The position numbers and the translations under genes are program-made. From the NCBI GenBank assembly GCA_963748005.1, contig CAVVHH010000002.1, forward strand, positions 3,472,001 to 3,536,000: a stretch of DNA of 64,000 bases. The letters are read 5' to 3'. Positions within the stretch are counted from its first letter, which is position 1; every line of letters starts with the position of its first letter. Below, piece after piece: positions 1 through 8,958 of this stretch. A model generated the notes under the pieces. The model did no database searches, was not told where the DNA came from, and was given only the letters and a program-made list of their open reading frames with translations. Origin of the DNA: CAILZL01 sp963748005 (GTDB lineage: Bacteria; Pseudomonadota; Gammaproteobacteria; Steroidobacterales; Steroidobacteraceae).

Positions 1-1
1 G

Positions 2-73
2 GATGAAGTTTGCGAGACCTGTCACAAGGTATTCTGGTACCCCGATGCGACACAGGGCGCGGTGACCAACTAA
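2..73 (+). CDS. C-terminal end of a c-type cytochrome (partial)
   Basis: The window opens inside a gene whose last 23 codons contain a CETCH haem-binding motif (CxxCH) followed by KVFWYPD and a stop. A CxxCH this close to the C-terminus is typical of class II cytochromes (c'/c556 type), which are periplasmic electron carriers with a four-helix bundle. Only the end is visible, so the subfamily and any signal peptide cannot be judged. It runs toward the exported RraA-like gene, with about 160 bases between them. Confidence 0.7.
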   Translation, partial: DEVCETCHKVFWYPDATQGAVTN

Positions 74-236
74 TTTCCCGTCATGCGGGTTCGCTGCGCA
101 CAAGCCCGCGCTGTGCAGCTGGCGCACAGAGTCGGCAAGAGATGGATGGCCGGTGGTGGTGCAGCACTTGTTGAGTTGTTGTCGCGCTGCCATGATTGAC
201 GACTGATTCTGGTTGAAAGATGAACAAGGAGCACGC

Positions 237-977
237 ATGAAGAAGTCTTCCCTTATCGTGGCCACAGCCGTCCTTTCGTTTGGCGCTGGCTTGGCGCTAC
301 CGGCCAGCCTGTGGGCAGCATCGCCTTCCGAACAGCAGCTTTATGAAGACTTCAGACAAATCGAAGTCGCATCGGTTGCGGACGCGATGGAGCAGCTTTA
401 CGGGCAGCGCAACTACATGGCGCATTCCATGCGTCCGCTGGCGCCGACCAAGTTTGCCGGACCGGCGGTGACCGTACTCCTCAAGAAGGAAGAACACAAA
501 GAAGGTTCAAAAGCATCACAGGGCATGCTGGATGCGATCGATGCCTCGCCGGCGGGTTCTGTCTATGTAATGGTCCTGGAAGACGGTGAGGACTACGCTG
601 GAATTGGCGGACTGATGGCGACGGCGATGAAGGCGCGCGGATTTGCCGGTGCGGTGATTGACGGTGGCGTTCGCGATCTGCCGCAGATTCAGAAGCTGCA
701 GTTTCCGGTCTTCAGTCGCAGCGTTGTGCCGTCGACCACCATCAACCACTATCGCTTTGCCGGCTCGAATATTCCTGTTACGTGCGCGGGTGTGCGCGTT
801 GCAGCCAACGACATCATCGTTGCGGATATGGACGGCGTCGCGGTAGTACCGCGTGCCAAAGCCGAAGAAGTGCTCAAGAAAGCCCAGGAACTCGACAACA
901 CCGAGCACAGCATGATTCCTTTCATCGAAAAGTACCGTTCGATCAAGGAAGCGGTCGATAAATTCGGCCGCATCTGA
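237..977 (+). CDS. Exported RraA/HMG-aldolase-like protein
   Basis: A 246-residue protein of the RraA/4-hydroxy-4-methyl-2-oxoglutarate aldolase fold. The family signature is present: a GGLMA segment near residue 123 and GGVRD at 143-147, with the Arg-Asp pair that in class II pyruvate aldolases holds substrate and divalent metal. Residues 1-27 form a Sec signal peptide (KK, hydrophobic core, LWA cleavage site), which is unusual because known members are cytoplasmic. ATG at 237 is chosen because AAGGAG lies 5 nt upstream; a TTG at 213 has no ribosome site. It faces the end of the downstream lactonase-like gene. The reaction could be retro-aldol cleavage or oxaloacetate decarboxylation, but members of this fold also have non-enzymatic roles, so the substrate is open. 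Confidence 0.8.
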   Translation: MKKSSLIVATAVLSFGAGLALPASLWAASPSEQQLYEDFRQIEVASVADAMEQLYGQRNYMAHSMRPLAPTKFAGPAVTVLLKKEEHKEGSKASQGMLDAIDASPAGSVYVMVLEDGEDYAGIGGLMATAMKARGFAGAVIDGGVRDLPQIQKLQFPVFSRSVVPSTTINHYRFAGSNIPVTCAGVRVAANDIIVADMDGVAVVPRAKAEEVLKKAQELDNTEHSMIPFIEKYRSIKEAVDKFGRI

Positions 978-1029
978 GCGATGCTCGCTATCAACCGGCA
1001 TAGCAGCAAAGCGCGGTGGGCAAGTGTCG

Positions 1030-2199
1030 TCAGAAATCTGCTGGCAACCTGATGACGTTGACTGGATTGTTCTTGTTGTTGGGCGTTGTTCCGGAGAGTT
1101 CCGGAATCAGCAGCAGATAACCGCCATCACTCATCTTGCGAACGGCAATATCAGCCGGTCCGTCCACCTTGAACGGCTTGTCGTAGGTCAGGACGTAGGG
1201 GGTCTTGCCGGATAGTGGGGTGACCAGAACGCCGTTGGTGTTCCGGGCCTCAGTGTCCAGACGATTGTTACCGGCGAAGGCAAGTCCATCCAGCGCGCCC
1301 AGTCCACGATTGAATGGCGCAGGCAGCTTGCCGGCTTTGAAGTCAGCCTGGGTCAGCTTGTACATGCCGCCTTCGGCCGGATCTTTGAGACCTGCGTTCA
1401 AGCCAACCGTGTTGACGTGAATGACACCATCGGGCGCGACTTCGATGCCATCGGGCCCCCCATTCTGCATCGGCACGTAATGCAGGGGTGCATCGCGACC
1501 TTCGGCCAATGTATCCAGGGAAGTAATCGGGAACATATATACGCCACCGCCCTTGGTCTGCAGCGGAGGATTGAATTGAGTGCCGGGCACGCCGGTGTCG
1601 GCCAGATAAAGATTGCCGGCGGCATCGAAGGCCAATGAATTTGCCAGGGTCGCGATCACCCCGCTGACCTTCGCCGCTGCGGAACCCGCGCCGAGTTTGA
1701 TCGAGCCAAGAATCTTCCCGTCGGTATTGAAAGCAATGATCTTGGGATCGAGGATCTTCGGGTCCTTCACTTCCGTGCCGTCAACCTCTGCGAGCCCCAG
1801 CCAGGCTTCTGAAATAAAAATAGTGCCGCGCGGAAACTTGCTCGTGGCGACGGTGCTGACCGCCATGCCCAGTGGCCCTGTCAAACCGGTGATCAGTTTT
1901 TCATTCAGCATCTTCAGCGTGCCGTCAGGTTGCACTGTGAGCTTGCTGATGTAGCCGCGGTTGTGCGTCCAGTGAAAGCCCTTGTCGGGCATCCCCAGCT
2001 CGGCAGCGTTGGAGATGAACACATACTTGCCATCGGCACTGAAGATCGAGCCTTCCGGATTGTCGAAAACAGCGAGGCGCTGAATCACCAGCCCTTTCTT
2101 GGGGTAGGCCTGCAATTCCGCTCCATGGGCATTGCCGATCATGCACAGAGCCACTGTTACAGCACTGGCCAAGCCAATAGAACGAGTTGTGTGTTTCAT
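1030..2199 (-). CDS. Exported SMP-30/NHL-type beta-propeller protein
   Basis: A 389-residue secreted protein with a signal peptide ending near GNAHG-AEL. The body has repeated propeller blades of the SMP-30/gluconolactonase/NHL type: a FDNPEGSIFSADGKYVF blade, NSLAFDAAGNLYLADTG, PDGIEVAPDGVIHV and LDGLAFAGNNRLD. Such proteins are often lactonases or ligand-binding propellers in the periplasm. The start at 2199 has AGGAACA in front; an upstream in-frame ATG at 2223 is less likely. It lies about 90 bases after the PdxA-like gene on the same strand and may be the last gene of that operon. Catalytic metal ligands cannot be assigned with confidence, so lactonase activity is a guess. Confidence 0.75.
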   Translation of the reverse strand: MKHTTRSIGLASAVTVALCMIGNAHGAELQAYPKKGLVIQRLAVFDNPEGSIFSADGKYVFISNAAELGMPDKGFHWTHNRGYISKLTVQPDGTLKMLNEKLITGLTGPLGMAVSTVATSKFPRGTIFISEAWLGLAEVDGTEVKDPKILDPKIIAFNTDGKILGSIKLGAGSAAAKVSGVIATLANSLAFDAAGNLYLADTGVPGTQFNPPLQTKGGGVYMFPITSLDTLAEGRDAPLHYVPMQNGGPDGIEVAPDGVIHVNTVGLNAGLKDPAEGGMYKLTQADFKAGKLPAPFNRGLGALDGLAFAGNNRLDTEARNTNGVLVTPLSGKTPYVLTYDKPFKVDGPADIAVRKMSDGGYLLLIPELSGTTPNNKNNPVNVIRLPADF

Positions 2200-2286
2200 T
2201 GCTGTGTTCCTGTTTGTTGTCATGGAATTACGTTGTATTACGCCACACTCAAAGACACCAGTCCTGACGATCTTCAGTGTATCAAT

Positions 2287-3327
2287 CTAAGCTGATAATG
2301 GAATCGAGCCGGCTCGATAGGCTCGACCCATACGGCAGGCCATCAGGAAGGCATTGGCGCTGGCGTCGACATTGGCTTTACCGAGGCCGGCGATGTCGTA
2401 AGCGGTGCCATGAGCAGGTGTGGTGATCGGAATCGGCAGACCGCCCTGCACGGTGACACCCTGAGAGAAGCCCAGCAGCTTGATCGCGATCTGGCCTTGA
2501 TCATGATACATGGTCACGATGGCATCGAACTCGCCGTCGCGTGCTTTCAGAAAAATCGTGTCAGCAGGGAAGGGGCCCGCCACTGGCAAACCCTGCGAGT
2601 TGAGTTCGGCCACCGCAGGTTCGATGATGTCGATCTCTTCACGCCCACACGTACCGCCATCGCCATTGTGTGGATTGAAGCCGGCTACTGCGACACGCGG
2701 CTGGGCGACGCCACTGCTCTGCAATGAGCGGTAGATCAGTGTGGCCGCATCAATGATGCGCTGCTTGTCCAGGTACTTCGGCACGTCCTTCAGCGGCACA
2801 TGCGACGAGATGCGCGAAGTCCACAGGCCGCCCAGTGTGTTGAACTCGCAGAAGTAACCCTTCACGCCCAGGTAGTGCGCGAAATGATGTAATTCATCCT
2901 CGTGCTGCATGCCACCCTGTTTCATTGCGAACTTGTTCAGCGGTGCGAAGCAGATTGCATCGATCTCACGGACGAGGGCTGCATCCATGCAGCGATTCAA
3001 CACGCTAATCACTGAAGCGCCGCCCGGAGCCTGTGCATGACCGCGCTGTACTTGCTCACGTTGCACTGTATCCATTGCGAGAAAAGCTGGCACCGAAACA
3101 TCAGTGCGTTGGCGCACTGCGGCGAGCGATGTCACTGGCTGCGTCGTTACGTTCACACCCGCTACTTGCTGACCATCAGCCCACAGCCATGGGTCGCCAA
3201 CGAGCACAACGTTTGCCTGGGCGATCAAATCCGGACGCACCAGCAGCTTGGCAATCAATTCCGGGCCGATGCCGGCGGGATCGCCGAGCGTGAGGGCGAC
3301 GACGGGAAGGAAGTCTTGCTCGTTCAT
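2287..3327 (-). CDS. PdxA-family NAD-dependent dehydrogenase (PdxA2-like)
   Basis: A 346-residue cytoplasmic protein with the PdxA hallmarks: GDPAGIGPELI near residue 16, a MYHDQGQIAIKLLGF metal-binding histidine segment near 270, and the GTAYDIAGLGKA C-terminal motif. PdxA oxidises 4-phospho-hydroxythreonine in vitamin B6 synthesis, but paralogues (PdxA2) act on phosphorylated threonate/erythronate-type sugar acids, and TphB-type members oxidise aromatic cis-diols. Sitting 4 nt after the gene for a periplasmic sugar-binding protein in a transport operon, it is more likely catabolic than biosynthetic. The DUF1537 kinase that usually partners PdxA2 is absent from the window. Confidence 0.85.
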   Translation of the reverse strand: MNEQDFLPVVALTLGDPAGIGPELIAKLLVRPDLIAQANVVLVGDPWLWADGQQVAGVNVTTQPVTSLAAVRQRTDVSVPAFLAMDTVQREQVQRGHAQAPGGASVISVLNRCMDAALVREIDAICFAPLNKFAMKQGGMQHEDELHHFAHYLGVKGYFCEFNTLGGLWTSRISSHVPLKDVPKYLDKQRIIDAATLIYRSLQSSGVAQPRVAVAGFNPHNGDGGTCGREEIDIIEPAVAELNSQGLPVAGPFPADTIFLKARDGEFDAIVTMYHDQGQIAIKLLGFSQGVTVQGGLPIPITTPAHGTAYDIAGLGKANVDASANAFLMACRMGRAYRAGSIPLSA

Positions 3328-3331
3328 GGAT

Positions 3332-4441
3332 TCATCTGCCCCAGATATTGCGATATGCGCTGCGGTAGCCGTTGTCCGGGTCGAATCGATTCAACGGACC
3401 ACCATCCGTGCCGACATTCCCTGCTGTGACGATGTGGACTTTGGGCACATAGCCAGACCACTGGGCTCGTGCGAACGCGCGATTCAATTCGTCGACGATC
3501 TGCCAGCCCTGCATGTTCAGCGGCTCTGCCACTGTACCGGCCTGGTATCTCTTGTTGCGCACGCGCTGGTAGGCGGCCTCTGAACCGTCACCCGCCGATA
3601 TCGCCTTCGGATTGTCGTCGCCTTGTTTGCCAGCGGCACGCAGGGCTGGGCCCATGAAGTCGAAGTACTGATCGTTGATTGCCAGCGAGTGGGTCCACTT
3701 GTCACCGAAGCGCTGTAATAGCGAGCTGGTCAGCTGCGGCATGCGTGTGGAGCTTTCCGAAATCGGGCTGTCCTCAACACTGAGCACCTTGCATCCACCA
3801 CACTTCTTGATCACGGCTTCCATCGCATGCGCCTTGTAGACCGCGATGGAGTATTGCGAGTCGGTGAAGATCACTACGCCGGCCTTGCCATTGGAGTCGG
3901 CCACCGCCCACGATGCGGCGACGTCGGCCACATCATCAGCGGTCGTGGTGACGTTGGCGAACAACCCGGCCTTGTCATTCGGTCCGGGTTTGTCGCCGGA
4001 GTGCCATCCCACCAGCGGCACGCCCGACCTGGTGGCGTTCGCGAATGCAACCTTCTGTTCTGTGGTATCAAAACCGCCGATGACGATACCTGCGGGTTTA
4101 AGTGCGAGCGCCTGATTCAGCGCTGCAGTTCGACCACTCACTGTGCCCTGACCGTCGATGATCCGCACGGTCCAGCCAATCGCCTTGCTGGCTTCCTCAA
4201 CACCTCGGGATACACCCAGTATTCCACCATTCTTCAGATCTGCAGCCACGAAGACAACGGTCTTGCCTGCTACAGCCTTCGGCCCAGTGGTTGGGCCATC
4301 CCATTTATTGGCGGGTAGCACGGCGACTGCAATCTTCTGTCTGGCTGCCTCCAGAAAATCGTCGGCCAGCGCGTAACTCGAAACGCCTGCAGCTGCGATC
4401 ACCAGCACGACAGCTCCCAGGCGAGCACGCAGCTGATTCAT
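3332..4441 (-). CDS. Periplasmic sugar-binding protein of ABC importer
   Basis: A 369-residue type I periplasmic-binding protein (ribose/galactose-binding family) with a Sec signal peptide ending at YALA-DD. The fold is recognised from GKTVVFVAADLKNGGILGVSRGVEEA, a repeated alternating beta-alpha pattern, PAGIVIGGFDT and a C-terminal hinge region. It should capture the imported sugar or sugar acid and deliver it to the RbsC-like permease encoded just upstream. The ATG overlaps the permease stop codon (ATGA at 4438-4441), which fixes the start and implies translational coupling. The open frame extends about 180 codons further upstream, but that part is only the permease gene read in another frame. 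Confidence 0.9.
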   Translation of the reverse strand: MNQLRARLGAVVLVIAAAGVSSYALADDFLEAARQKIAVAVLPANKWDGPTTGPKAVAGKTVVFVAADLKNGGILGVSRGVEEASKAIGWTVRIIDGQGTVSGRTAALNQALALKPAGIVIGGFDTTEQKVAFANATRSGVPLVGWHSGDKPGPNDKAGLFANVTTTADDVADVAASWAVADSNGKAGVVIFTDSQYSIAVYKAHAMEAVIKKCGGCKVLSVEDSPISESSTRMPQLTSSLLQRFGDKWTHSLAINDQYFDFMGPALRAAGKQGDDNPKAISAGDGSEAAYQRVRNKRYQAGTVAEPLNMQGWQIVDELNRAFARAQWSGYVPKVHIVTAGNVGTDGGPLNRFDPDNGYRSAYRNIWGR

Positions 4442-5574
4442 GTTTGATTTCCTTGAGTAAATGTTTCCGCAGTGTGCGTGCTCGCAGTTGAAGGGGAATG
4501 CGAATTCGATGTGCTCACATAAGCGAGCTGTCGTTCGGCAATGCGTCGCTTGATCGACAGGTCGCGGCGCTGCTGCGCCCAACCGGCGATGCCGATCGAT
4601 GCCAGCAGCGTCAGTCCATTGAAGAGCGGCTCGACATAGAACGCGCCGCCAAATTGCTGGATGCCGGAGATACCGATGGCGAGAATCGCCACGCCAACCA
4701 GTGTGCCCCAGACATTGACGCGCCCGGGCCTGATCGTGGTCGAGCCGAGGAAGGCGCCTACCAGCGCGGGCAGCAGGAATTCCAGACCGACACCGGCCTG
4801 ACCGATCTGCAGCCGCGAAGCCAACAGCACACCGGCAAAACCCGACAAGGCGCCAGAGACGACGAACACACCGATCACATATTTGCGCACTGCGATACCA
4901 TTGAGTTGTGCGGCTTTCGGATTGGCACCGATCACATACAGCGCCCGGCCCAGCGGCATGAACTCGGTGATCAGCCACATTACCAGGCTGATAAACAGCA
5001 CATAGAAGGTGCCGATAGGCAGCCCCAACAGGTCGGCGCCTGCAAGAGCGATGAATGCATCGGGCAGATCACCCACGACCTGGCGTCCGCCGCTGTGCCA
5101 CAGCGCCAATGCATACAGCACGGTGCCGGTGCCCAATGTGGCGATGAAGGAGTCAATCTGCGCCAGCTCAACGAGCAGACCATTGAGGGCGCCGAACAAG
5201 GCCGCACACGCCATGACCATCAATATTGCCAGGGGCCAGGGCACGCCAAAATTGGTTTGCAGGCTGATTGCCAGGATGTGCCAGAGCACAATTCCATAGC
5301 CCACGGTCAGGTCAATCTTGCCAGTGATCATGGGGATGGTTGCCGCCAGCGCGAGCAGGGCGATCACCGATTTGTCGGCGAGGATGGCGCGCAGGTTGAA
5401 CAGTGTCGGAAAGGTGTCGGGGAGCAGCAGCGAGAACACTCCCGCGAGCAGCACAGTGAGCGCCACCAGCCCGTACACCGGTATGGCCTGTGCGATGCGC
5501 TGCATCAAGCTGGCCGCTTCACCATCCAGTGAGCGCTCGGGTTCGAGTGCGGTGGAGCGGATGGATGCTGTCAT
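4438..5574 (-). CDS. ABC sugar permease, RbsC family
   Basis: A 378-residue integral membrane protein of the branched-chain/ribose permease family (BPD_transp_2). It has about nine or ten hydrophobic helices, including VYGLVALTVLLAGVFSLL, MITGKIDLTVGYGIVL and a VLLASRL-type cytoplasmic coupling segment near residue 255, and a typical GIQQFGGAFYVEPLFNGL end. It forms the channel of the importer with the ATPase encoded upstream. Its start overlaps the ATPase stop by four bases (5571-5574) and its end overlaps the binding-protein start, so the three are one translational unit. The N-terminal 28 residues and last 30 residues are polar extensions. Confidence 0.92.
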   Translation of the reverse strand: MTASIRSTALEPERSLDGEAASLMQRIAQAIPVYGLVALTVLLAGVFSLLLPDTFPTLFNLRAILADKSVIALLALAATIPMITGKIDLTVGYGIVLWHILAISLQTNFGVPWPLAILMVMACAALFGALNGLLVELAQIDSFIATLGTGTVLYALALWHSGGRQVVGDLPDAFIALAGADLLGLPIGTFYVLFISLVMWLITEFMPLGRALYVIGANPKAAQLNGIAVRKYVIGVFVVSGALSGFAGVLLASRLQIGQAGVGLEFLLPALVGAFLGSTTIRPGRVNVWGTLVGVAILAIGISGIQQFGGAFYVEPLFNGLTLLASIGIAGWAQQRRDLSIKRRIAERQLAYVSTSNSHSPSTASTHTAETFTQGNQT

Positions 5575-7091
5575 GCTGCCTCCGTGACGTGCGCGGATCC
5601 AGCTGCAAGCGCGAGCAGTCTTTCGATGGTGATGTCGTCACCGCTCAGTTCAGCTGCGACCAGTCCGTGCCGGAAGACGAGCACGCGAGTGCAGACGGTC
5701 GACACTTCCTCGAAGTCGGTCGAGACAATGATCAGCGCGCTGCCGGCTTCGGCACGCTCATGCAGCACGACATAGATCTGCCGTTTGGCGCCCACATCGA
5801 CACCGGCGGTTGGCTCTTCGAGCACTATCAGAGGTTTGTCCAGGTGAAACCAGCGCGCCAGCACCACCTTCTGCTGGTTACCACCTGACAGTTGCTGGAT
5901 CTCGGCGTCGGGTGCGGGTGGATTCACATCAAAGCGCCGGATCATCTCCTTCGCCGCATTCAACTCGCAACGCCGACGGGAAAGTCCGAGGCCGCGATCA
6001 GCATGCAACGCCGGGTGCGGGAACAGGTTTTCCAGCACGCTCATCGAGGCTGCGAGATTTTCTTCAAGGCGCTCGCTTGCCACATAGGCCACACCGGCCC
6101 TGATGGCATCAGCAGGTGTCTGCAGTGATACTGGCTGGCCCAGCAATTTCATGCATCCAGCGGACAACGCCTCACGACCGAACAGCGCGCGGCTGATGGC
6201 TTCATGGCCGGCGCCACGCAGACCTACCAACCCCACAACTTCGCCGCGCCGTACTGCAAAACTCACCGGCCCGGCATTGCCGCTGGCTGCATTTTCCAGA
6301 GCGAGCACGATTTCACTGTCCGCTACGGGTACGGCCTTGGGTACAGGCAGAGACAAAGACTTGCCCACGATCAGGCTCACAAGCTCAGCCTCATCGGTAT
6401 GCGTCGTGTTGCGGATCGCAATCAGCTTGCCATCACGCATCACGGCAGCACGATCGGAGATGGTCATCACTTCGTCAAGTCGATGCGACACATAGATCAT
6501 TGCCACGCCCTGACGGCGCAATTCGCGCAACACCTCGAACATGCGTTCGACGTCACTCATCGGCAGACTCGTCGAAGGTTCGTCGAGTACCAGCAGGCGG
6601 GCATGTACTTCCAGTGCCCGGCCGATTGCGAGCAGCGACTTCTCGGCGCGTGTCAGCGAAAACACCCGGCGCTCCGGATCGATGTTGCAACCGACGCGCG
6701 CCATGACACGCCGCGCTGCAGCCCGGGTGGCTCGCCAGTCAATAAGACCAAAGCGTCGTGGATAGCCTATGCCCAACGCGACATTTTCGGCCACCGTCAT
6801 CCACTCGATCAGGCCGAGATCCTGATGGATGAAAGCCACAGGTTGACGCGCGCGGTTGGTACTGCGCCATTGCAACTCGGGTCGGCCGTCTATCAGGATT
6901 GCGCCACTGTCCCTTGGGTAGATGCCGGCCAGCAGTTTGATCAATGTGGACTTGCCGGCTCCGTTTTCTCCCAGCAATGCAACGATCTCACCCGCGTGCA
7001 CATCGAAGCTGATGTCGTCGACAGCCTGCGTGCCGCCGAAGCGCTTGCTGACGCCACGAAATTCCAGCAGCGGAGTTGCGGTCTGGCTCAA
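5571..7091 (-). CDS. ABC sugar importer ATPase, RbsA/MglA type (two NBDs)
   Basis: A 506-residue duplicated ATPase. The first domain has an intact Walker A (GENGAGKST, about residues 41-49) and Walker B LLVLDEPST, but its signature is SLTRAE rather than LSGGQ. The second domain has a degenerate Walker A (GLRGAGHEA) and an intact LSGGNQQK signature. This asymmetry is normal for ribose/galactose-type importers, where the two halves make a single functional composite site pair. It powers uptake through the neighbouring permease. Four-base overlaps join it to the YncE-like gene (7088-7091) and to the permease gene. Confidence 0.93.
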   Translation of the reverse strand: MSQTATPLLEFRGVSKRFGGTQAVDDISFDVHAGEIVALLGENGAGKSTLIKLLAGIYPRDSGAILIDGRPELQWRSTNRARQPVAFIHQDLGLIEWMTVAENVALGIGYPRRFGLIDWRATRAAARRVMARVGCNIDPERRVFSLTRAEKSLLAIGRALEVHARLLVLDEPSTSLPMSDVERMFEVLRELRRQGVAMIYVSHRLDEVMTISDRAAVMRDGKLIAIRNTTHTDEAELVSLIVGKSLSLPVPKAVPVADSEIVLALENAASGNAGPVSFAVRRGEVVGLVGLRGAGHEAISRALFGREALSAGCMKLLGQPVSLQTPADAIRAGVAYVASERLEENLAASMSVLENLFPHPALHADRGLGLSRRRCELNAAKEMIRRFDVNPPAPDAEIQQLSGGNQQKVVLARWFHLDKPLIVLEEPTAGVDVGAKRQIYVVLHERAEAGSALIIVSTDFEEVSTVCTRVLVFRHGLVAAELSGDDITIERLLALAAGSAHVTEAA

Positions 7092-8017
7092 AGCACCACC
7101 ACTTTGGACACATCGGGCTCGCGCTGCGTGGCGATGTAGCGTGTGATCCGCAGGCTATCGATATCCAGCACGGCAACGCGATCGTCATCCAGAGAAATAA
7201 AAGCAAGCGGCCTGGTCGGATGGAACGACAGAGCGATGGCGCGTGCGCCCAGCTTCACGTAACCGGTCTCGCGCAAGGTAGCCGCCTCCACCACCGACAG
7301 ACTACGATCACCGTAATTACTGGTGAAAAGCCTGCCATCCCGTGCCAGATAAATACGCGTAACATCGTCACGTGAAGGTACTGTGAGTTGTACCGTCATG
7401 GTTTGAGTGTCAATTGCGCACAAGGTGTTGCTCCAGCGATTGCTGACGTAGAGCGTGTATTCGTCTTCGCTCAGGCAATAGCCTTCAGGCTTCTGCCCGG
7501 GATGACAGGCCAGGGGTTGGAACAGTGGATCCCAGGGTCGAACTTTGGTGACGGTATGACTCAGCAGATTCATGCAATAGGCGGTATGGCCGTCGCGCGT
7601 CAGCGCGAACAAATGACTCTTGATGCCGCCGGAGGGCACGGCGCGCTTTGGCGCGTTGTCACTGGCAGGCTGGTCAAGCACCAGTAACGTAGCTTTTTCT
7701 TCGCTGAGGGCATAGAGCCGGTCTTCGGCATCGATCTGCAAACCGTGAATTCGATTGAACGGATGCAGGTCTATCGACCGTACCAGTACGGACGAACGAA
7801 TATCGATTTGCAGGATTGCATGCCCTCCCGGGCCGGCATGGCCAGAGGTTTCGATACCATAGTGGCCGACATAGGCAAAACGATTTGCCGCATCGGTGAC
7901 AAACTCGTGCGGAAAGTCCGGCAGCTGCAATGACTTCACACGCTCGCCCGATTCAAGGTCATACCAACTGAAACAGTGCGCGCACTTTTCAACCAGCAGC
8001 AAAGTATCTCGGCTCAT
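7088..8017 (-). CDS. YncE-like beta-propeller protein, cytoplasmic
   Basis: A 309-residue repeat protein with blades such as HEFVTDAANRFAYVGHYG, IHGLQIDAEDRLYALS and ALSFHPTRPLAFISLDDDRVAVLD, characteristic of YncE/lactonase-like seven-bladed propellers. No signal peptide is visible, so it should be cytosolic, unlike most YncE proteins. It sits between the SMP-30 gene (11 nt away) and the ABC ATPase gene (4-nt overlap). Within this operon it may be a lactonase or a sensor of a sugar lactone. No catalytic residues are identifiable by eye, so the role is unassigned. Confidence 0.7.
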   Translation of the reverse strand: MSRDTLLLVEKCAHCFSWYDLESGERVKSLQLPDFPHEFVTDAANRFAYVGHYGIETSGHAGPGGHAILQIDIRSSVLVRSIDLHPFNRIHGLQIDAEDRLYALSEEKATLLVLDQPASDNAPKRAVPSGGIKSHLFALTRDGHTAYCMNLLSHTVTKVRPWDPLFQPLACHPGQKPEGYCLSEDEYTLYVSNRWSNTLCAIDTQTMTVQLTVPSRDDVTRIYLARDGRLFTSNYGDRSLSVVEAATLRETGYVKLGARAIALSFHPTRPLAFISLDDDRVAVLDIDSLRITRYIATQREPDVSKVVVL

Positions 8018-8028
8018 CTTTTTCTCGT

Positions 8029-8958
8029 TCAGGGAGTTTGAATGCCACGTGCATTGAGGCGAATGCGGTACAGCGAGGTGCTTGCGCAGATGAAGAGTTC
8101 GTCGCGTTCAGGACCCCCGAAGCACAGGTTGCCAACCTTCTCCGGTACCGGAATGACGGCCAGCCGTGCGCCATCTGGATGATAGACCTGCACGCTGTCA
8201 GCACTGCTGGTGTACAGCCAGCCGCGGGTGTCGATACGAAAGCCATCAGCCAGGCCGGGGTTCACGACGGCGAAAATGCGTGGATTGGTTAGCGTCCGTC
8301 CACCGATGACATCGAAGGCGACAATGTGATGGTGTCCACCGCCATCGCTACGCAATGCAGCGGATGTATCGGATACATAGAGCACCGCCTCGTCCGGCGA
8401 AAACGCCAGACCATTCGGTTCTTCGACAAAGCCGCTCACAATGTCGAGCGCGCCACTCGCCGGATCGAAACGAAATACGTAGTTGTCGCCGAGCTCGGAT
8501 TCGCCACGATGTCCTTCACGGTCCGAGACGATGCCGTAGGGCGGATCGCTGAACCAGATCGTGCCATCGCGCTTCACCACTACATCATTGGGTGAATTCA
8601 GGCGTCGGCCCTGATAACGATCGACGACGATCTCATCGCGTAGTGCTCGCAATTGAGCATCGAATCGCGTACGTACGATGGCGCGCTGGCCATGCGAGCA
8701 ATGCAGCAGCGACCCATCGGTTTCGCGTGTATGGCCGTTTGTAAATTCGACCTGGTCGCGCCAGACAGTCATGCCTTCGCGCGGATGCCAGCGCAATATT
8801 CGATTGTTGGGGATGTCACTCCACAGCACGCTTGCATCTTCGTGCATCCACACCGGGCCTTCGCTCCAGATGGCGCCCGTGGCGAGGCGGGTCAGCACTT
8901 CGCCGGGCCGCGCGAGCGATTGCGCTCGCGGGTCGGAGGCGATCACCGCAGGGGTCAT
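8029..8958 (-). CDS. SMP-30/gluconolactonase family lactonase
   Basis: A 309-residue cytosolic protein of the SMP-30/LRE family, which hydrolyses sugar lactones to sugar acids using one divalent metal. The expected ligand and active-site segments are in order: SEGPVW (Glu, about residue 33), RLNSPNDVVV (Asn), EEPNGLAFS and GLADGFRID (Asp). Length matches gluconolactonases. The start at 8958 overlaps the GntR-gene stop (ATGA at 8955-8958); the frame is open for 74 codons further upstream, but this is antisense-frame reading of the regulator. Next to a sugar importer it suggests that an aldonolactone is formed or taken up. Confidence 0.88.
   Translation of the reverse strand: MTPAVIASDPRAQSLARPGEVLTRLATGAIWSEGPVWMHEDASVLWSDIPNNRILRWHPREGMTVWRDQVEFTNGHTRETDGSLLHCSHGQRAIVRTRFDAQLRALRDEIVVDRYQGRRLNSPNDVVVKRDGTIWFSDPPYGIVSDREGHRGESELGDNYVFRFDPASGALDIVSGFVEEPNGLAFSPDEAVLYVSDTSAALRSDGGGHHHIVAFDVIGGRTLTNPRIFAVVNPGLADGFRIDTRGWLYTSSADSVQVYHPDGARLAVIPVPEKVGNLCFGGPERDELFICASTSLYRIRLNARGIQTP

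Noticed and set aside
4442..4978. N-terminal extension of the sugar-binding protein
   Set aside because: The extension overlaps the permease gene in another frame; the signal peptide and ATGA overlap fix the start at 4441.
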